Source: an uncultured Pelagibacteraceae bacterium
Lineage (GTDB): Bacteria > Pseudomonadota > Alphaproteobacteria > Pelagibacterales > Pelagibacteraceae
Assembly (NCBI GenBank): GCA_902563075.1
Contig: CACEWC010000006.1
Span: forward strand, 1 to 50,565
Length of the DNA stretch: 50,565 bases
Reading direction: 5' to 3'
The notes under the pieces are model-generated. The model worked only from the letters and a program-made list of their open reading frames with translations. It searched no databases and was not told the DNA's origin. The stretch's first letter is position 1, and each line of letters starts with the position of its first letter. Shown here piece after piece: positions 40,022 to 48,936 of this stretch. The position numbers and the translations under genes are program-made.

Positions 40022-40180
40022 TTATTTTAAAAAAGATAAAATTGTTTCTTTATAAAAAATTAAATTTACAACAATAATTATAATTACGGCTAATATTGCC
40101 CCATACTTTGCTTTTGGAAAAGCAACGCCTCTCATCTTACTTGGTCTAAGTTCCTCGTTGTTTTTGTTCTCTTCTGACAT
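40022..40180 (-). CDS. Small single-TM protein (about 52 aa)
   Basis: MSEENKNNEELRPSKMRGVAFPKAKYGAILAVIIIIVVNLIFYKETILSFLK. Starting at 40180 rather than 40240 places the ATG downstream of the terminator at 40193-40217. Confidence 0.5.
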   Translation of the reverse strand: MSEENKNNEELRPSKMRGVAFPKAKYGAILAVIIIIVVNLIFYKETILSFLK

Positions 40181-40184
40181 ATGA

Positions 40185-40217
40185 CAAAAAAAGGGCGCCA
40201 CAAAAGTTGTAGCGCCC
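40185..40217 (-). terminator. Rho-independent-like terminator on the minus strand after the amt operon
   Basis: Minus strand gggcgctac-aactttt-gtggcgccc followed by tttttttt; 9-bp stem with one mismatch. Confidence 0.75.
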
Positions 40218-40233
40218 AAATTTTTTAATTTAA

Positions 40234-40464
40234 TTACCAATCAGTAATATTGCTTTTATGGTCATTTGGACCATGTCTTTTCCTTGCTAATCTTTCGAGC
40301 TCATCACTCTCAGATTTAGCAGTTAAAACATGCCAGCCAACCCATATGATAATAGCAAGTATTACCAATAAGCCTTCACTAGATCCAGCACCAGGATAAA
40401 TAGCACCAGCAACTTCCTCTGCTGGTTTATTCAGGTGATCAATCCAATTTGTAACTGTCGCCAT
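40234..40464 (-). CDS. Small single-TM protein downstream of amt
   Basis: 76 aa with TM GLLVILAIIIWVGWHVLTA, 11 nt after the amt stop and before a terminator. Confidence 0.6.
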   Translation of the reverse strand: MATVTNWIDHLNKPAEEVAGAIYPGAGSSEGLLVILAIIIWVGWHVLTAKSESDELERLARKRHGPNDHKSNITDW

Positions 40465-40475
40465 ATTTTCCTCCT

Positions 40476-41876
40476 TTACCTGGTTGCTGATGCGACTGCT
40501 TTTTCGTCAGATTTAGCAGTTTCCATCATTTCATAGTCTAGTCCAGCTATTTCAGCTTCACGCGGAATTCTTAATTTACCCATTCCGTGTAATACTTTTG
40601 CGATGATATAGCCTGGTATTAATCCTAGAACAAAGAACATAATTATTGCTCCTAAGAACATACCCAATGGATTTATTGATGCATAAGTAGTTCCGTCCCA
40701 CATAGCTCCAACACTGTATCCAGATGATGGATAACCATTTAAAACAAAACCACAAATTACAAGACCTATAAATCCTGCATAACCGTGTACTGCTACAGCA
40801 CCAACTGCATCATCAATCTTGAACTTACGTTCAACCCAATAATGTAATTTGTACGATAGCACAACTCCGATCATACCTATGATCATTGATTGAATTGGAT
40901 GATATAAATCATTTCCGGCTGAAGCACATATAATACCCGCTAGTCCACTAGAGTAAGTCCAGAATGGATCACCTTTTGCAATCCAGTATCCAGCTAATAA
41001 TCCTCCTGACAGTGACATCAAGAAGTTAAAAGTAATACCGCTAAGTGTAGTAGGCGTTACATAAATGTTTGTAGCCGTCCAATAAGATATACCTTCCATG
41101 CCGTACTCTGGGCCAAGATCAAATATTGGAATGTTACATGCCGCATAGAATCCCCAGAAACCAGTATAAATTAGAAATAATCCAATTGTTACTAGCCAAG
41201 GATTTCTTGGTCCAATATTTCTTGGTTCACCACTTGATGAGAATTTTCCAATTCTTGGACCTAAAACCATTAGTACACCTAAAGCAAATCCACCCGCAAT
41301 CGCGTGAATTACTCCTGATGCATAAGCATCATGGTATCCTAAAATTTTAAGCATCCAACCATCAAAATGCCATCCCCAAGCAGCATCAATTGTCCAGAAA
41401 ACCGAGCCGATTGCTATTGCTAAAATTCCAAAAGCAAAAGTAGTTATTCTTTCAATTATTGCTCCAGAAACGATAGATGCAGCAGTCCAAGAAAATAATA
41501 AAAAAGCAGCCCAGAAAACACCATTAATGTGATCTCCAAGGTTAACTGCCATTATACTACTTGTTGCCACCTGAAATTTTGCACTAAACAAACTATCATC
41601 GGTGATTAAAGCTGTACTTTCGTTCATTATTGAAGGTGCTATCCCAGGTCCGGTTGGGAAAGCCCAGTAAATCCACCAACCAAATAAAAACCAAGTCACT
41701 GTTACCAGTGGTATCAGCATTGTGTTTTTCATAAGAGTATGTTGATGGTGTTTGTATCGAGAAGCTCCAACTTCATACATACAGAAACCGACGTGAATTA
41801 AAAACATCAGCACCACTGTTATCCAGTAGTAAAATTCTGTAAATATAGTAGTAAGAGCACCTAACTGATCAGTCAT
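40476..41876 (-). CDS. amt: Ammonium transporter
   Basis: Multi-TM Amt family: FWAAFLLFSWTAASIVSGAIIERITTFAFG, DAAWGWHFDGWM, SGVIHAIAGGFALGVLMVLGPR, VGAVAVHGYAGFIGLVICG. Confidence 0.93.
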   Translation of the reverse strand: MTDQLGALTTIFTEFYYWITVVLMFLIHVGFCMYEVGASRYKHHQHTLMKNTMLIPLVTVTWFLFGWWIYWAFPTGPGIAPSIMNESTALITDDSLFSAKFQVATSSIMAVNLGDHINGVFWAAFLLFSWTAASIVSGAIIERITTFAFGILAIAIGSVFWTIDAAWGWHFDGWMLKILGYHDAYASGVIHAIAGGFALGVLMVLGPRIGKFSSSGEPRNIGPRNPWLVTIGLFLIYTGFWGFYAACNIPIFDLGPEYGMEGISYWTATNIYVTPTTLSGITFNFLMSLSGGLLAGYWIAKGDPFWTYSSGLAGIICASAGNDLYHPIQSMIIGMIGVVLSYKLHYWVERKFKIDDAVGAVAVHGYAGFIGLVICGFVLNGYPSSGYSVGAMWDGTTYASINPLGMFLGAIIMFFVLGLIPGYIIAKVLHGMGKLRIPREAEIAGLDYEMMETAKSDEKAVASATR

Positions 41877-41946
41877 ATTCTCTCTCCATATTAGTTTTCT
41901 AAACCCTATAAAATTTCGAAAGTTGTTACAAACGAAACAATCTAAT

Positions 41947-41972
41947 AAAACCTAATATTGACAATAGGTTTT
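41947..41972. promoter_or_regulatory. Inverted repeat in the gap upstream of amt
   Basis: AAAACCTA-N10-TAGGTTTT, 8-bp perfect arms; could be a weak terminator for the 42001-42402 ORF or an operator upstream of amt. Confidence 0.35.
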
Positions 41973-42000
41973 AAAAAATAATCAACTTAAGATTGTGTAA

Positions 42001-42402
42001 TTAAAATTTAAGGTAAGCTTTTTTCAAATCAACAAGAGGGTGTTTTGGTGACATTTGAAATTTTACTAAAAGTTCTCTTGCTATCATATCTCTGTCTTGT
42101 TGGTTATCAGGTAATTTAATTGATGATGGAATTGTAACCCAACCATTTGCATTTCTACAAAATACAGCTGGTCTTCCCTCTTCGTAACCCATGTGAACGT
42201 CCTCCAACCAATTAAGATCATCCCAACCCATTGCCTCAACATATTTTTTTAAAAATGGTGTCATTTTCTTGTAATCTGGAAGAAGATTTACGTCATATCG
42301 ATAACCGATTGACTGACCAATCATTTTTTCTCTAGCAGTCTCTTTCTTTTTACCCAGCTGGAGAGAAACTGCTTTTGATTTTGTTTTTTTCTTTTTAGCC
42401 AT
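42001..42402 (-). CDS. Conserved-looking protein of unknown function, last gene of the glxBCD operon
   Basis: 133-aa ORF starting 8 nt after glxD, same strand, no recognisable family. Confidence 0.7.
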   Translation of the reverse strand: MAKKKKTKSKAVSLQLGKKKETAREKMIGQSIGYRYDVNLLPDYKKMTPFLKKYVEAMGWDDLNWLEDVHMGYEEGRPAVFCRNANGWVTIPSSIKLPDNQQDRDMIARELLVKFQMSPKHPLVDLKKAYLKF

Positions 42403-42410
42403 TAATACCT

Positions 42411-43829
42411 TTAAATTTTGTGAAAGTTATCAACTCCGACAGTGTAATTAGTGCCCGCTAAAGGAACTTTCGCTAAAGCTGATGCTTCGGAAGTAAGTGC
42501 AGCTAAATCCTCAGGTTCTAAAGAGTGTATATTTGTTTTTCCACACGCTCTAGCTAATAACTGGGCTTCAAGTGTCATTGAGTGTAAATAATTATAAACT
42601 CTTAAAGCTGCATCATCAGGATTTAATCTTGCTCTTAGTTTTGGATCTTGAGTAGCAACTCCCACGGGACATCTTCCAGTATGACAGTGATAACATTCAC
42701 CAGCTTTCACACCCATTTCTTTTTCAAAATTTGCTTCTGGAATATCTTTGTTACAGTTTAGCGCAATCATAGAACCTGTACCAATAGCTATTGCATCTGC
42801 ACCTAAAGCTAACGCTTTTGCCATGTCAGCACCATCTCTAACGCCACCAGCATAAATTAAAGTAACTTTTCCAGTTTTTCCAACATCGTCCAAAGCTCTT
42901 CTTGCTTCTCTAATAGCCGCAATACCAGGGATACCAGTGTTTGCAGCAGCGATGTGGGGACCTGCTCCTGTAGATCCTTCCATTCCATCTAAATAAATAG
43001 AGTCCGGATCACATTTTGCAGCCATACGAACATCGTCATAAACTTTTGATGCACCTAATTTTAATTGAATTGGAACTTTATTTTTTGTTAGCTGTCTAAG
43101 TTCTTCTACTTTTAATGCTAAATCATCTGGACCTAACCAGTCAGGATGTCTTGCAGGAGATCTTTGGTCAATACCTGATGGTAGTGATCTCATTTCAGCA
43201 ACTTGGTCAGTTACTTTTTGACCCATTAAGTGACCACCCATACCAACTTTTTGACCTTGTCCGATAAAAACTTCTATTCCATCAGCCAATTGCGCGTGAT
43301 GTGGGTTAAACCCATATCTTGATTGAATACATTGATAAAACCATTTTTCTGAATATCTTCTCTCATCAGGTATCATCCCACCTTCACCTGAACATGTTGC
43401 GCTACCTGCCATTGTGGCTCCTCTTGCTAATGCAGTTTTTGCCTCATAAGATAGAGCACCAAAACTCATACCAGTAATATAAACTGGAATATCTAATTCA
43501 ATTGGATTTTCACATCTTGGTCCAATAACAGTTTTAGTTTCACATTTTTCTCTGTAACCTTCGATTACAAACCTTGTAAGTGTTCCTGGTAAGAAAACTA
43601 AATCATCAAATGTTGGAATTTTTTTCATTAATGCCATTCCACGCATTCTGTATCTTCCTAACTGAGATTTAATATGAATATCATCAATTACTTCTGGTGT
43701 GAAAATAGCATTGTGACCTAATAAACTTTTATTTCTGCCACCGTTAGAACTTAAATGAACGTCAGCTTTTCCACCTACGTTACCATTAGTTTTTAATTTA
43801 CCATTTTTTTTCTTTTTTTTCTTAGCCAT
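42411..43829 (-). CDS. glxD: Glutamate synthase large-subunit-like FMN/FeS protein (GlxD/MgsC-like)
   Basis: PVYITGMSFGALSYEAKTALARGA, CSGEGGMIPDER, IQLKLGASKVYDDVRMAAKCDPDSIYLDGMEGSTGAGP, CYHCHTGRCPVGVATQDP. Confidence 0.9.
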   Translation of the reverse strand: MAKKKKKKNGKLKTNGNVGGKADVHLSSNGGRNKSLLGHNAIFTPEVIDDIHIKSQLGRYRMRGMALMKKIPTFDDLVFLPGTLTRFVIEGYREKCETKTVIGPRCENPIELDIPVYITGMSFGALSYEAKTALARGATMAGSATCSGEGGMIPDERRYSEKWFYQCIQSRYGFNPHHAQLADGIEVFIGQGQKVGMGGHLMGQKVTDQVAEMRSLPSGIDQRSPARHPDWLGPDDLALKVEELRQLTKNKVPIQLKLGASKVYDDVRMAAKCDPDSIYLDGMEGSTGAGPHIAAANTGIPGIAAIREARRALDDVGKTGKVTLIYAGGVRDGADMAKALALGADAIAIGTGSMIALNCNKDIPEANFEKEMGVKAGECYHCHTGRCPVGVATQDPKLRARLNPDDAALRVYNYLHSMTLEAQLLARACGKTNIHSLEPEDLAALTSEASALAKVPLAGTNYTVGVDNFHKI

Positions 43830-44683
43830 TAAATTGCTCCTTTTTTCTCAGTAGGTTCTAAGTTATCGTAATTCCAAAGTTTTTTACCTGCTACAATTTT
43901 TTTCATTTTACTTACATCAAAATTTTCACCGATTTCAGCGACCTTTAATTTTCTCTTTAACCAATCTTGGTCACTTTTAGTCAACTCGGCATCTACAGCA
44001 TCACTACCATAAGAGCCAATTTCTCCACCTACGAAAATTGTCCCATCATACATCGAATCACCTAAATTTATACCCACATCTCCTAAGATGATGATCCTTC
44101 CTCTTTGCATCATAAACCCTGTAAATGCACCCGCATCACCACCTATAATTATTGTGCCACCTTTCATATCAATACCTGTTCTTGCACCAACACTACCTTT
44201 ACAGATTAAATCACCACCTCTGATAGCAGCTCCGAAACAGGATCCAGCATTTTTCTCGATTACAACTTTACCTGCCATCAAATTTTCTGCACAAGACCAT
44301 CCAACTCTTCCATTGATTCGAACTATTGGACCATCACACGATCCCATTCCGAAATATCCTAAACTTCCTTCAAAAATTAAATTTAATTTATTTAAAATAC
44401 CAACACCTAAACTATGTTTTCCTTGAGGGTTTTTAATCACAATTGTTCCATAACCTTGTCCCATTAAATTATCTATTTCTTTATTTGCTTCTGCAGCAGT
44501 CATATCTTTTACATCAAGGTCAGTTCTTTTATTAAAATCAACATCATGGGTTCCAAAATAGTAGAAATTTTCTGCTTCATCAGGATTGAAAAATTTTTGT
44601 TGTGTTCGTCCTGTTAAAACTTCAGTGTGCATACCCATAGCTTGAGCTTTAGTTTTTTTGGAAACACTTTTTATATTTGCCAT
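43829..44683 (-). CDS. glxC: Glutamate synthase beta-helix (GXGXG)-domain protein (GlxC/MgsB-like)
   Basis: ENLMAGKVVIEKNAGSCFGAAIRGGDLICKGSVGARTGIDMKGGTIIIGGDAGAFTGFMMQRGRIIILGDVG. Confidence 0.88.
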   Translation of the reverse strand: MANIKSVSKKTKAQAMGMHTEVLTGRTQQKFFNPDEAENFYYFGTHDVDFNKRTDLDVKDMTAAEANKEIDNLMGQGYGTIVIKNPQGKHSLGVGILNKLNLIFEGSLGYFGMGSCDGPIVRINGRVGWSCAENLMAGKVVIEKNAGSCFGAAIRGGDLICKGSVGARTGIDMKGGTIIIGGDAGAFTGFMMQRGRIIILGDVGINLGDSMYDGTIFVGGEIGSYGSDAVDAELTKSDQDWLKRKLKVAEIGENFDVSKMKKIVAGKKLWNYDNLEPTEKKGAI

Positions 44684-45615
44684 ACTTTAACCTCCCCATC
44701 GAATGGGTCATAAGTATCAATTTCTTGTGGTAAAATTGATCGAATTGCTATTTCCTCTGAACCCATTGCTACTAAATCATCAGACTCATATAAAACTAAA
44801 GGTTTAGCAGCCATAGTGTCTTTCGCCATACCCAAAGAGTCTTTTGTAGCTACAAAATAAGTAAAGACACCATCTAATCCAGTTAGAGACTCTTTCATAC
44901 CTTCTTCTAAAGATGCGCCATCTCTCATTTTTTCTGCTAAATAAACAGCAATAAGTTCTGAGTCACACTCAGACATAAATCTCATTCCTTTATTTTCTAA
45001 AGCTCTTCTATTATTCCAATAATTTGTAAGCTGACCATTATGAACAACTGATACATCGCTAAACGGATAACCCCAAAACGGGTGAGCAGACTTTATATCT
45101 ACACCAGACTCAGTTGCCATTCTCGCATGTCCAATTGCGTGAGTACCAACAAGTTTATCTAAATTATATCTATCACAAACCATCTTAGCATTTCCGAGAT
45201 CTTTAATTACTTCTAATGATTTACCCATTGAAAGTATTTCTACTCCAGGAATACTCTCAATCTTTTGTGAAAACTCTAATAAATCTTTTTTATTATATTC
45301 TATTTCATATCTTAATGAGTAGGGGAGTATTCTTTCCTCCTTGATAATTTTTGCACCCATTTCATTAAGATAACTATCAACAATTTTTTTTCTTTCATCA
45401 TAAACAGACACATCTTCAGCAACCGATGTACTTCCTTCACCAACGTTTTCTCCAACTTTAAAACGCATGATAAAATTTTTTCCATCAGTATCTCCGTATA
45501 AAGCATAACCTGTAGAGTCTTCTCCTCTATGCTTCAGAGCTTGCAGCATACCTTGAAGCTCATGACCAACTTTCGAAGATTTTCCTCTATGAATTAATCC
45601 CGCAATCCCGCACAT
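44671..45615 (-). CDS. glxB: Class II glutamine amidotransferase (GlxB/MgsA-like)
   Basis: MCGIAGLIHRGKS...ALKHRGEDSTGYALY, VGTHAIGHARMATESGVDIKSAHPFWG, VVHNGQLTNY. Confidence 0.9.
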   Translation of the reverse strand: MCGIAGLIHRGKSSKVGHELQGMLQALKHRGEDSTGYALYGDTDGKNFIMRFKVGENVGEGSTSVAEDVSVYDERKKIVDSYLNEMGAKIIKEERILPYSLRYEIEYNKKDLLEFSQKIESIPGVEILSMGKSLEVIKDLGNAKMVCDRYNLDKLVGTHAIGHARMATESGVDIKSAHPFWGYPFSDVSVVHNGQLTNYWNNRRALENKGMRFMSECDSELIAVYLAEKMRDGASLEEGMKESLTGLDGVFTYFVATKDSLGMAKDTMAAKPLVLYESDDLVAMGSEEIAIRSILPQEIDTYDPFDGEVKVWQI

Positions 45616-45639
45616 ATACTTTTCCTCTTTCCGTATTTT

Positions 45640-47121
45640 TTATGGTAAGCAATCTAGATAAGTATCCAGATCCCATTGAGTTGTTGCTCCTAAAAATCTT
45701 TCCCATTCATCGTTTTTATACCAATGAAAAACTTTATACATTTCATCAGGCATAGCTGATTTAATTACCTCATCTTCTGATAATCTTTCCAAAGCTTCAC
45801 CTAAGCTTAAAGGAAGTTTTTTTACATCCTTACCAGCTTTTTGAGCTTCATAAATATTTCTAGATTCAGGATCAGCTGGTTTCATTTTATTACTTATTCC
45901 ATGATCACAAGCTTTTAATAATGCAGCACCTAATAAGTATGGATTATGCATTGAGTCAACAGATCTATATTCAAATCTTCCTGGAGCTGATACTCTTAAT
46001 CCACAAGTTCTATTTTGGTAACCCCAGTCAGCATAAACAGGTGCCCAAAAACCTTGATCCCATAATCTTCTATAAGAATTTACTGTTGAAGATCCTAAGG
46101 CCGTTAAAGCAGGAAGGTGTTCCATAATACCCGCTATCGATTGTAAACCAATTTTACCTGGCAATTGCATATCTTTTGTATCAGGCATAAATGTATTAGT
46201 TCCACCCTCAACATAACCAAAAACTTCTTCAACTCCTGGTAAAGATTTATGTCCAAGTTTATTTGTTTTAATTTTTCCACCTTTCCATAAAGACATATTT
46301 GTATGACAACCACTTGCAGAAACTCCCATAAATGGTTTGGTCATAAAACATGCAATTAGATTATGTTCTCTAGCAACCTGAGCACATATTTGTCTATAAG
46401 TTGATAGTCTGTCTGCATTTCGAAGCACGTTGTCATATGTCCAGTTTAATTCTAATTGTCCTGGTGCATCTTCATGATCTCCTTGAATCATGTCTAAACC
46501 CATAGCTTTTGCGTATTCAATTACTTTCATGAATACTGGTCTCAATGACTCAAACTGATCAATGTGGTAACAGAATGGTTTTGAAAACCCTTTTCCTGTA
46601 GGAGTGCCGTCATCATTTTTTGTCAACCACATCATTTCAGGTTCAGTTCCAACTCTTAATTCTAAACCATGCTTTTTCTGGAATTCATCCATAAAAATTC
46701 TTAAATTTCCTCTACAGTCAGAAGTTAAATGTCCACCAGGATTATTTCTCTCTTCTCTGTTTCTAAAACATGTCACAAAAACTCTTCCTACTCTTTTGTC
46801 CCATGGTAATTGACAGAAAGTTTCTGGATCAGGAATACCAACTAATTCCATTGCTTCAGGTCCATAACCTATATAATTATTATGACGATCTAAAAATAAG
46901 TTTGCTGTAGCCCCGTATACTAATTGAAAACCTTTTTCTGCTGTTCTTTCCCAATGATCTGCAGGTATTCCCTTACCTACAACTCTCCCTGTTACAGAAA
47001 TAAATTGATAATAAATATAAGTAATTCCTAATTCGTTAATTTTTTCTCTAACTTTTTTAACTTGTTTGTCTCTACCAGGTCGGTTTACATGCTTTTCTAG
47101 ATCCGTCATTTCTCCCCTCAA
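45640..47121 (-). CDS. Glutamine synthetase family protein (second paralog in the window)
   Basis: GVSASGCHTNMSLWKGG, GDHEDAPGQLELNWTYDNVLRNADRLSTYRQICAQVAREHNL, NSYRRLWDQGFWAPVYADWGYQNRTCGLRV. Confidence 0.85.
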   Translation of the reverse strand: MRGEMTDLEKHVNRPGRDKQVKKVREKINELGITYIYYQFISVTGRVVGKGIPADHWERTAEKGFQLVYGATANLFLDRHNNYIGYGPEAMELVGIPDPETFCQLPWDKRVGRVFVTCFRNREERNNPGGHLTSDCRGNLRIFMDEFQKKHGLELRVGTEPEMMWLTKNDDGTPTGKGFSKPFCYHIDQFESLRPVFMKVIEYAKAMGLDMIQGDHEDAPGQLELNWTYDNVLRNADRLSTYRQICAQVAREHNLIACFMTKPFMGVSASGCHTNMSLWKGGKIKTNKLGHKSLPGVEEVFGYVEGGTNTFMPDTKDMQLPGKIGLQSIAGIMEHLPALTALGSSTVNSYRRLWDQGFWAPVYADWGYQNRTCGLRVSAPGRFEYRSVDSMHNPYLLGAALLKACDHGISNKMKPADPESRNIYEAQKAGKDVKKLPLSLGEALERLSEDEVIKSAMPDEMYKVFHWYKNDEWERFLGATTQWDLDTYLDCLP

Positions 47122-47179
47122 TGAATTATAATTTTATTCAAGCGTAACTGAAAAATTTATTAGTGTCTAGGCTAAGAGT

Positions 47180-48511
47180 TTAACTCCAAGGAAACGGACT
47201 GTTCGAAGTAGGGTGAAGTTCACCCTTCTCGTAACGGTTGAATCTAAACGGTTTTAATAAATCACTTTCGGTACCAAGAATTTCTTTGGCCACAAGTTCA
47301 CCAACACCAATCATTTTATATCCGTGGTTAGCATCAGCAATCATGTATACGTTTTCAAAAAATCTATCAAAGATTGGAAATGAGTCCGGTGTCATGCATC
47401 CAAGACCACCTGATGGACCTTTTCTATATAAATCAGATTTTCCCTCAAATCTTTTTTGGCAATGAGCTAAAGCAGAGCACCACATATCACTAAATGCATC
47501 AGTAGTTTGATACTCTGGAGACTCAATTCCATAAGGATCAACATTTACCTGATCAAAATGCTTTTTAACAATGTAGGGAGATGTTCCACCTTGAACCCCC
47601 AAACCTTCAATATCAGGTTTATAATAAATTCCCCAAATTTTATCTGTAATTAATTTTTTTGTTTTATCAGAATATAGTGGTGCAGTTGAATCTACGTGAA
47701 CTACAGGCGGCTGTTTTCCATCATTTGTTTTTAAGTAATCTGGTTCGACACCAATAACCCCTTCTTGAAGCATCCAATAAGTCCACATGTCAGTTACATG
47801 CATTTTACCATCTTTACCTTTGATGTTTGCTGTTTTAGGAAGCTCAAGCATATTCCAAAAATCTCTAGCCCACGGTCCTGCTCCGATTACTACTTGCTCA
47901 CAATCGATTGTGCCTTTATCTGTTTCAACTCCTGTAACCGCCTTACTGTTACTTCCTCTTTTAAATCCTGTAACTTTCACACCTTTCATCACTTGAACAC
48001 CATTAGAAGTAGATTTATTTTCTAGAGCTTTAATAGAGTCTTTATTAAATGCGTATCCGCCCTTTTTTTCATGAAGAATTGAAGTTATGCCTTTAGCTTG
48101 CCAGTCATCAAACATTCCCTTCATATATTTCATGCAATCCTTCTCACCTTCTATAAAATCAGATTCATACCCAATTGCTTTTTGTTGTTCGTAAATACTT
48201 GCTACGTCTTCATGCATAACCTCAGGTGATATTTGTAAATAACCAACTGGATTATATTTAAATGCTTTTGGATCGCTTTCCCAAACAGACACTGAGTGGG
48301 CCATCAATTCTCTCATTGCTGGTTGAAAATAATTATTTCTAACTACTCCACATGCAATTCCACTTGCTCCAGCAGCAGTATCTTTTTTTTCAAGGACTAC
48401 AATGTCACCAGAATTTTTATAAGTTTCAGATAATTTCCAAGCAGTGCTTAAACCGTGGATACCCCCACCGATTATTACTACTTTTGCTTTTGTCGGTAAT
48501 GACATGTGCAA
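47180..48511 (-). CDS. FAD-dependent oxidoreductase, sarcosine oxidase beta-subunit/DAO family
   Basis: KVVIIGGGIHGLSTAWKLSE, VLEKKDTAAGASGIACGVVRNNYF, QVVIGAGPWARDFW, GCMTPDSFPIFD, VYMIADANHGYKMIGVGELVAKEIL. Confidence 0.88.
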   Translation of the reverse strand: MHMSLPTKAKVVIIGGGIHGLSTAWKLSETYKNSGDIVVLEKKDTAAGASGIACGVVRNNYFQPAMRELMAHSVSVWESDPKAFKYNPVGYLQISPEVMHEDVASIYEQQKAIGYESDFIEGEKDCMKYMKGMFDDWQAKGITSILHEKKGGYAFNKDSIKALENKSTSNGVQVMKGVKVTGFKRGSNSKAVTGVETDKGTIDCEQVVIGAGPWARDFWNMLELPKTANIKGKDGKMHVTDMWTYWMLQEGVIGVEPDYLKTNDGKQPPVVHVDSTAPLYSDKTKKLITDKIWGIYYKPDIEGLGVQGGTSPYIVKKHFDQVNVDPYGIESPEYQTTDAFSDMWCSALAHCQKRFEGKSDLYRKGPSGGLGCMTPDSFPIFDRFFENVYMIADANHGYKMIGVGELVAKEILGTESDLLKPFRFNRYEKGELHPTSNSPFPWS

Positions 48512-48585
48512 ACTTTATTTTTCGTGCGACTTAAATATATAGTTTTTTATATATATAAAAAATATAAGTAAAACTTGTATAAATA

Positions 48586-48936
48586 TTAAAAACTCAGATG
48601 TTTGAGTGTTTCTATATAATTATTGAACTCGTTAATAAAACTCTCACTTGGTTTAATGTGCTTTTTTCTTTGATCATTTGAGGTTTTCTCTAAAAAGAAA
48701 AAACCTTTTTCACAAGCTTCATTTATCATCAAAGCTGACTTTGGACGTGAAGTTTTAAATAGTTTAGTCTTAAGTTCTTCAACAGTAAGATTTTCTTTAT
48801 ATTTATACGCATGCATCACTAAAAGCATCATATGATAATGTGAAGGCGATTTTCTAAAAAAGTAATTACTAGAAGTATGAGAAAGTTTCATCTGATCTTC
48901 CCAAAATTCCAATAAATCCTTCGCTGATTTTGGCAT
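48586..48936 (-). CDS. Small putative winged-helix (MarR-like) protein
   Basis: LTVEELKTKLFKTSRPKSALMINEACEKGFFFLEKTSNDQRKKHIKPSESFINEF fits a helix-turn-helix plus wing with D-x-R-x-K; TAATG overlap with the upstream DUF1989-GcvT gene. Confidence 0.55.
   Translation of the reverse strand: MPKSAKDLLEFWEDQMKLSHTSSNYFFRKSPSHYHMMLLVMHAYKYKENLTVEELKTKLFKTSRPKSALMINEACEKGFFFLEKTSNDQRKKHIKPSESFINEFNNYIETLKHLSF

Noticed and set aside
40181-40240. N-terminal extension of the small ORF 40022-40240
   Set aside because: The extension is translated from the terminator hairpin; the ATG at 40180 gives a cleaner start.
44088-44426. 112-aa antisense ORF inside glxC
   Set aside because: Mirror of the Gly-rich GXGXG repeats (yields a P/I/A-rich sequence); no independent support.
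48543-48562. 20-bp palindrome TTTTTTATATATATAAAAAA upstream of the SoxB-like gene
   Set aside because: Pure A/T low-complexity sequence, expected in such AT-rich gaps; no further support for an operator.
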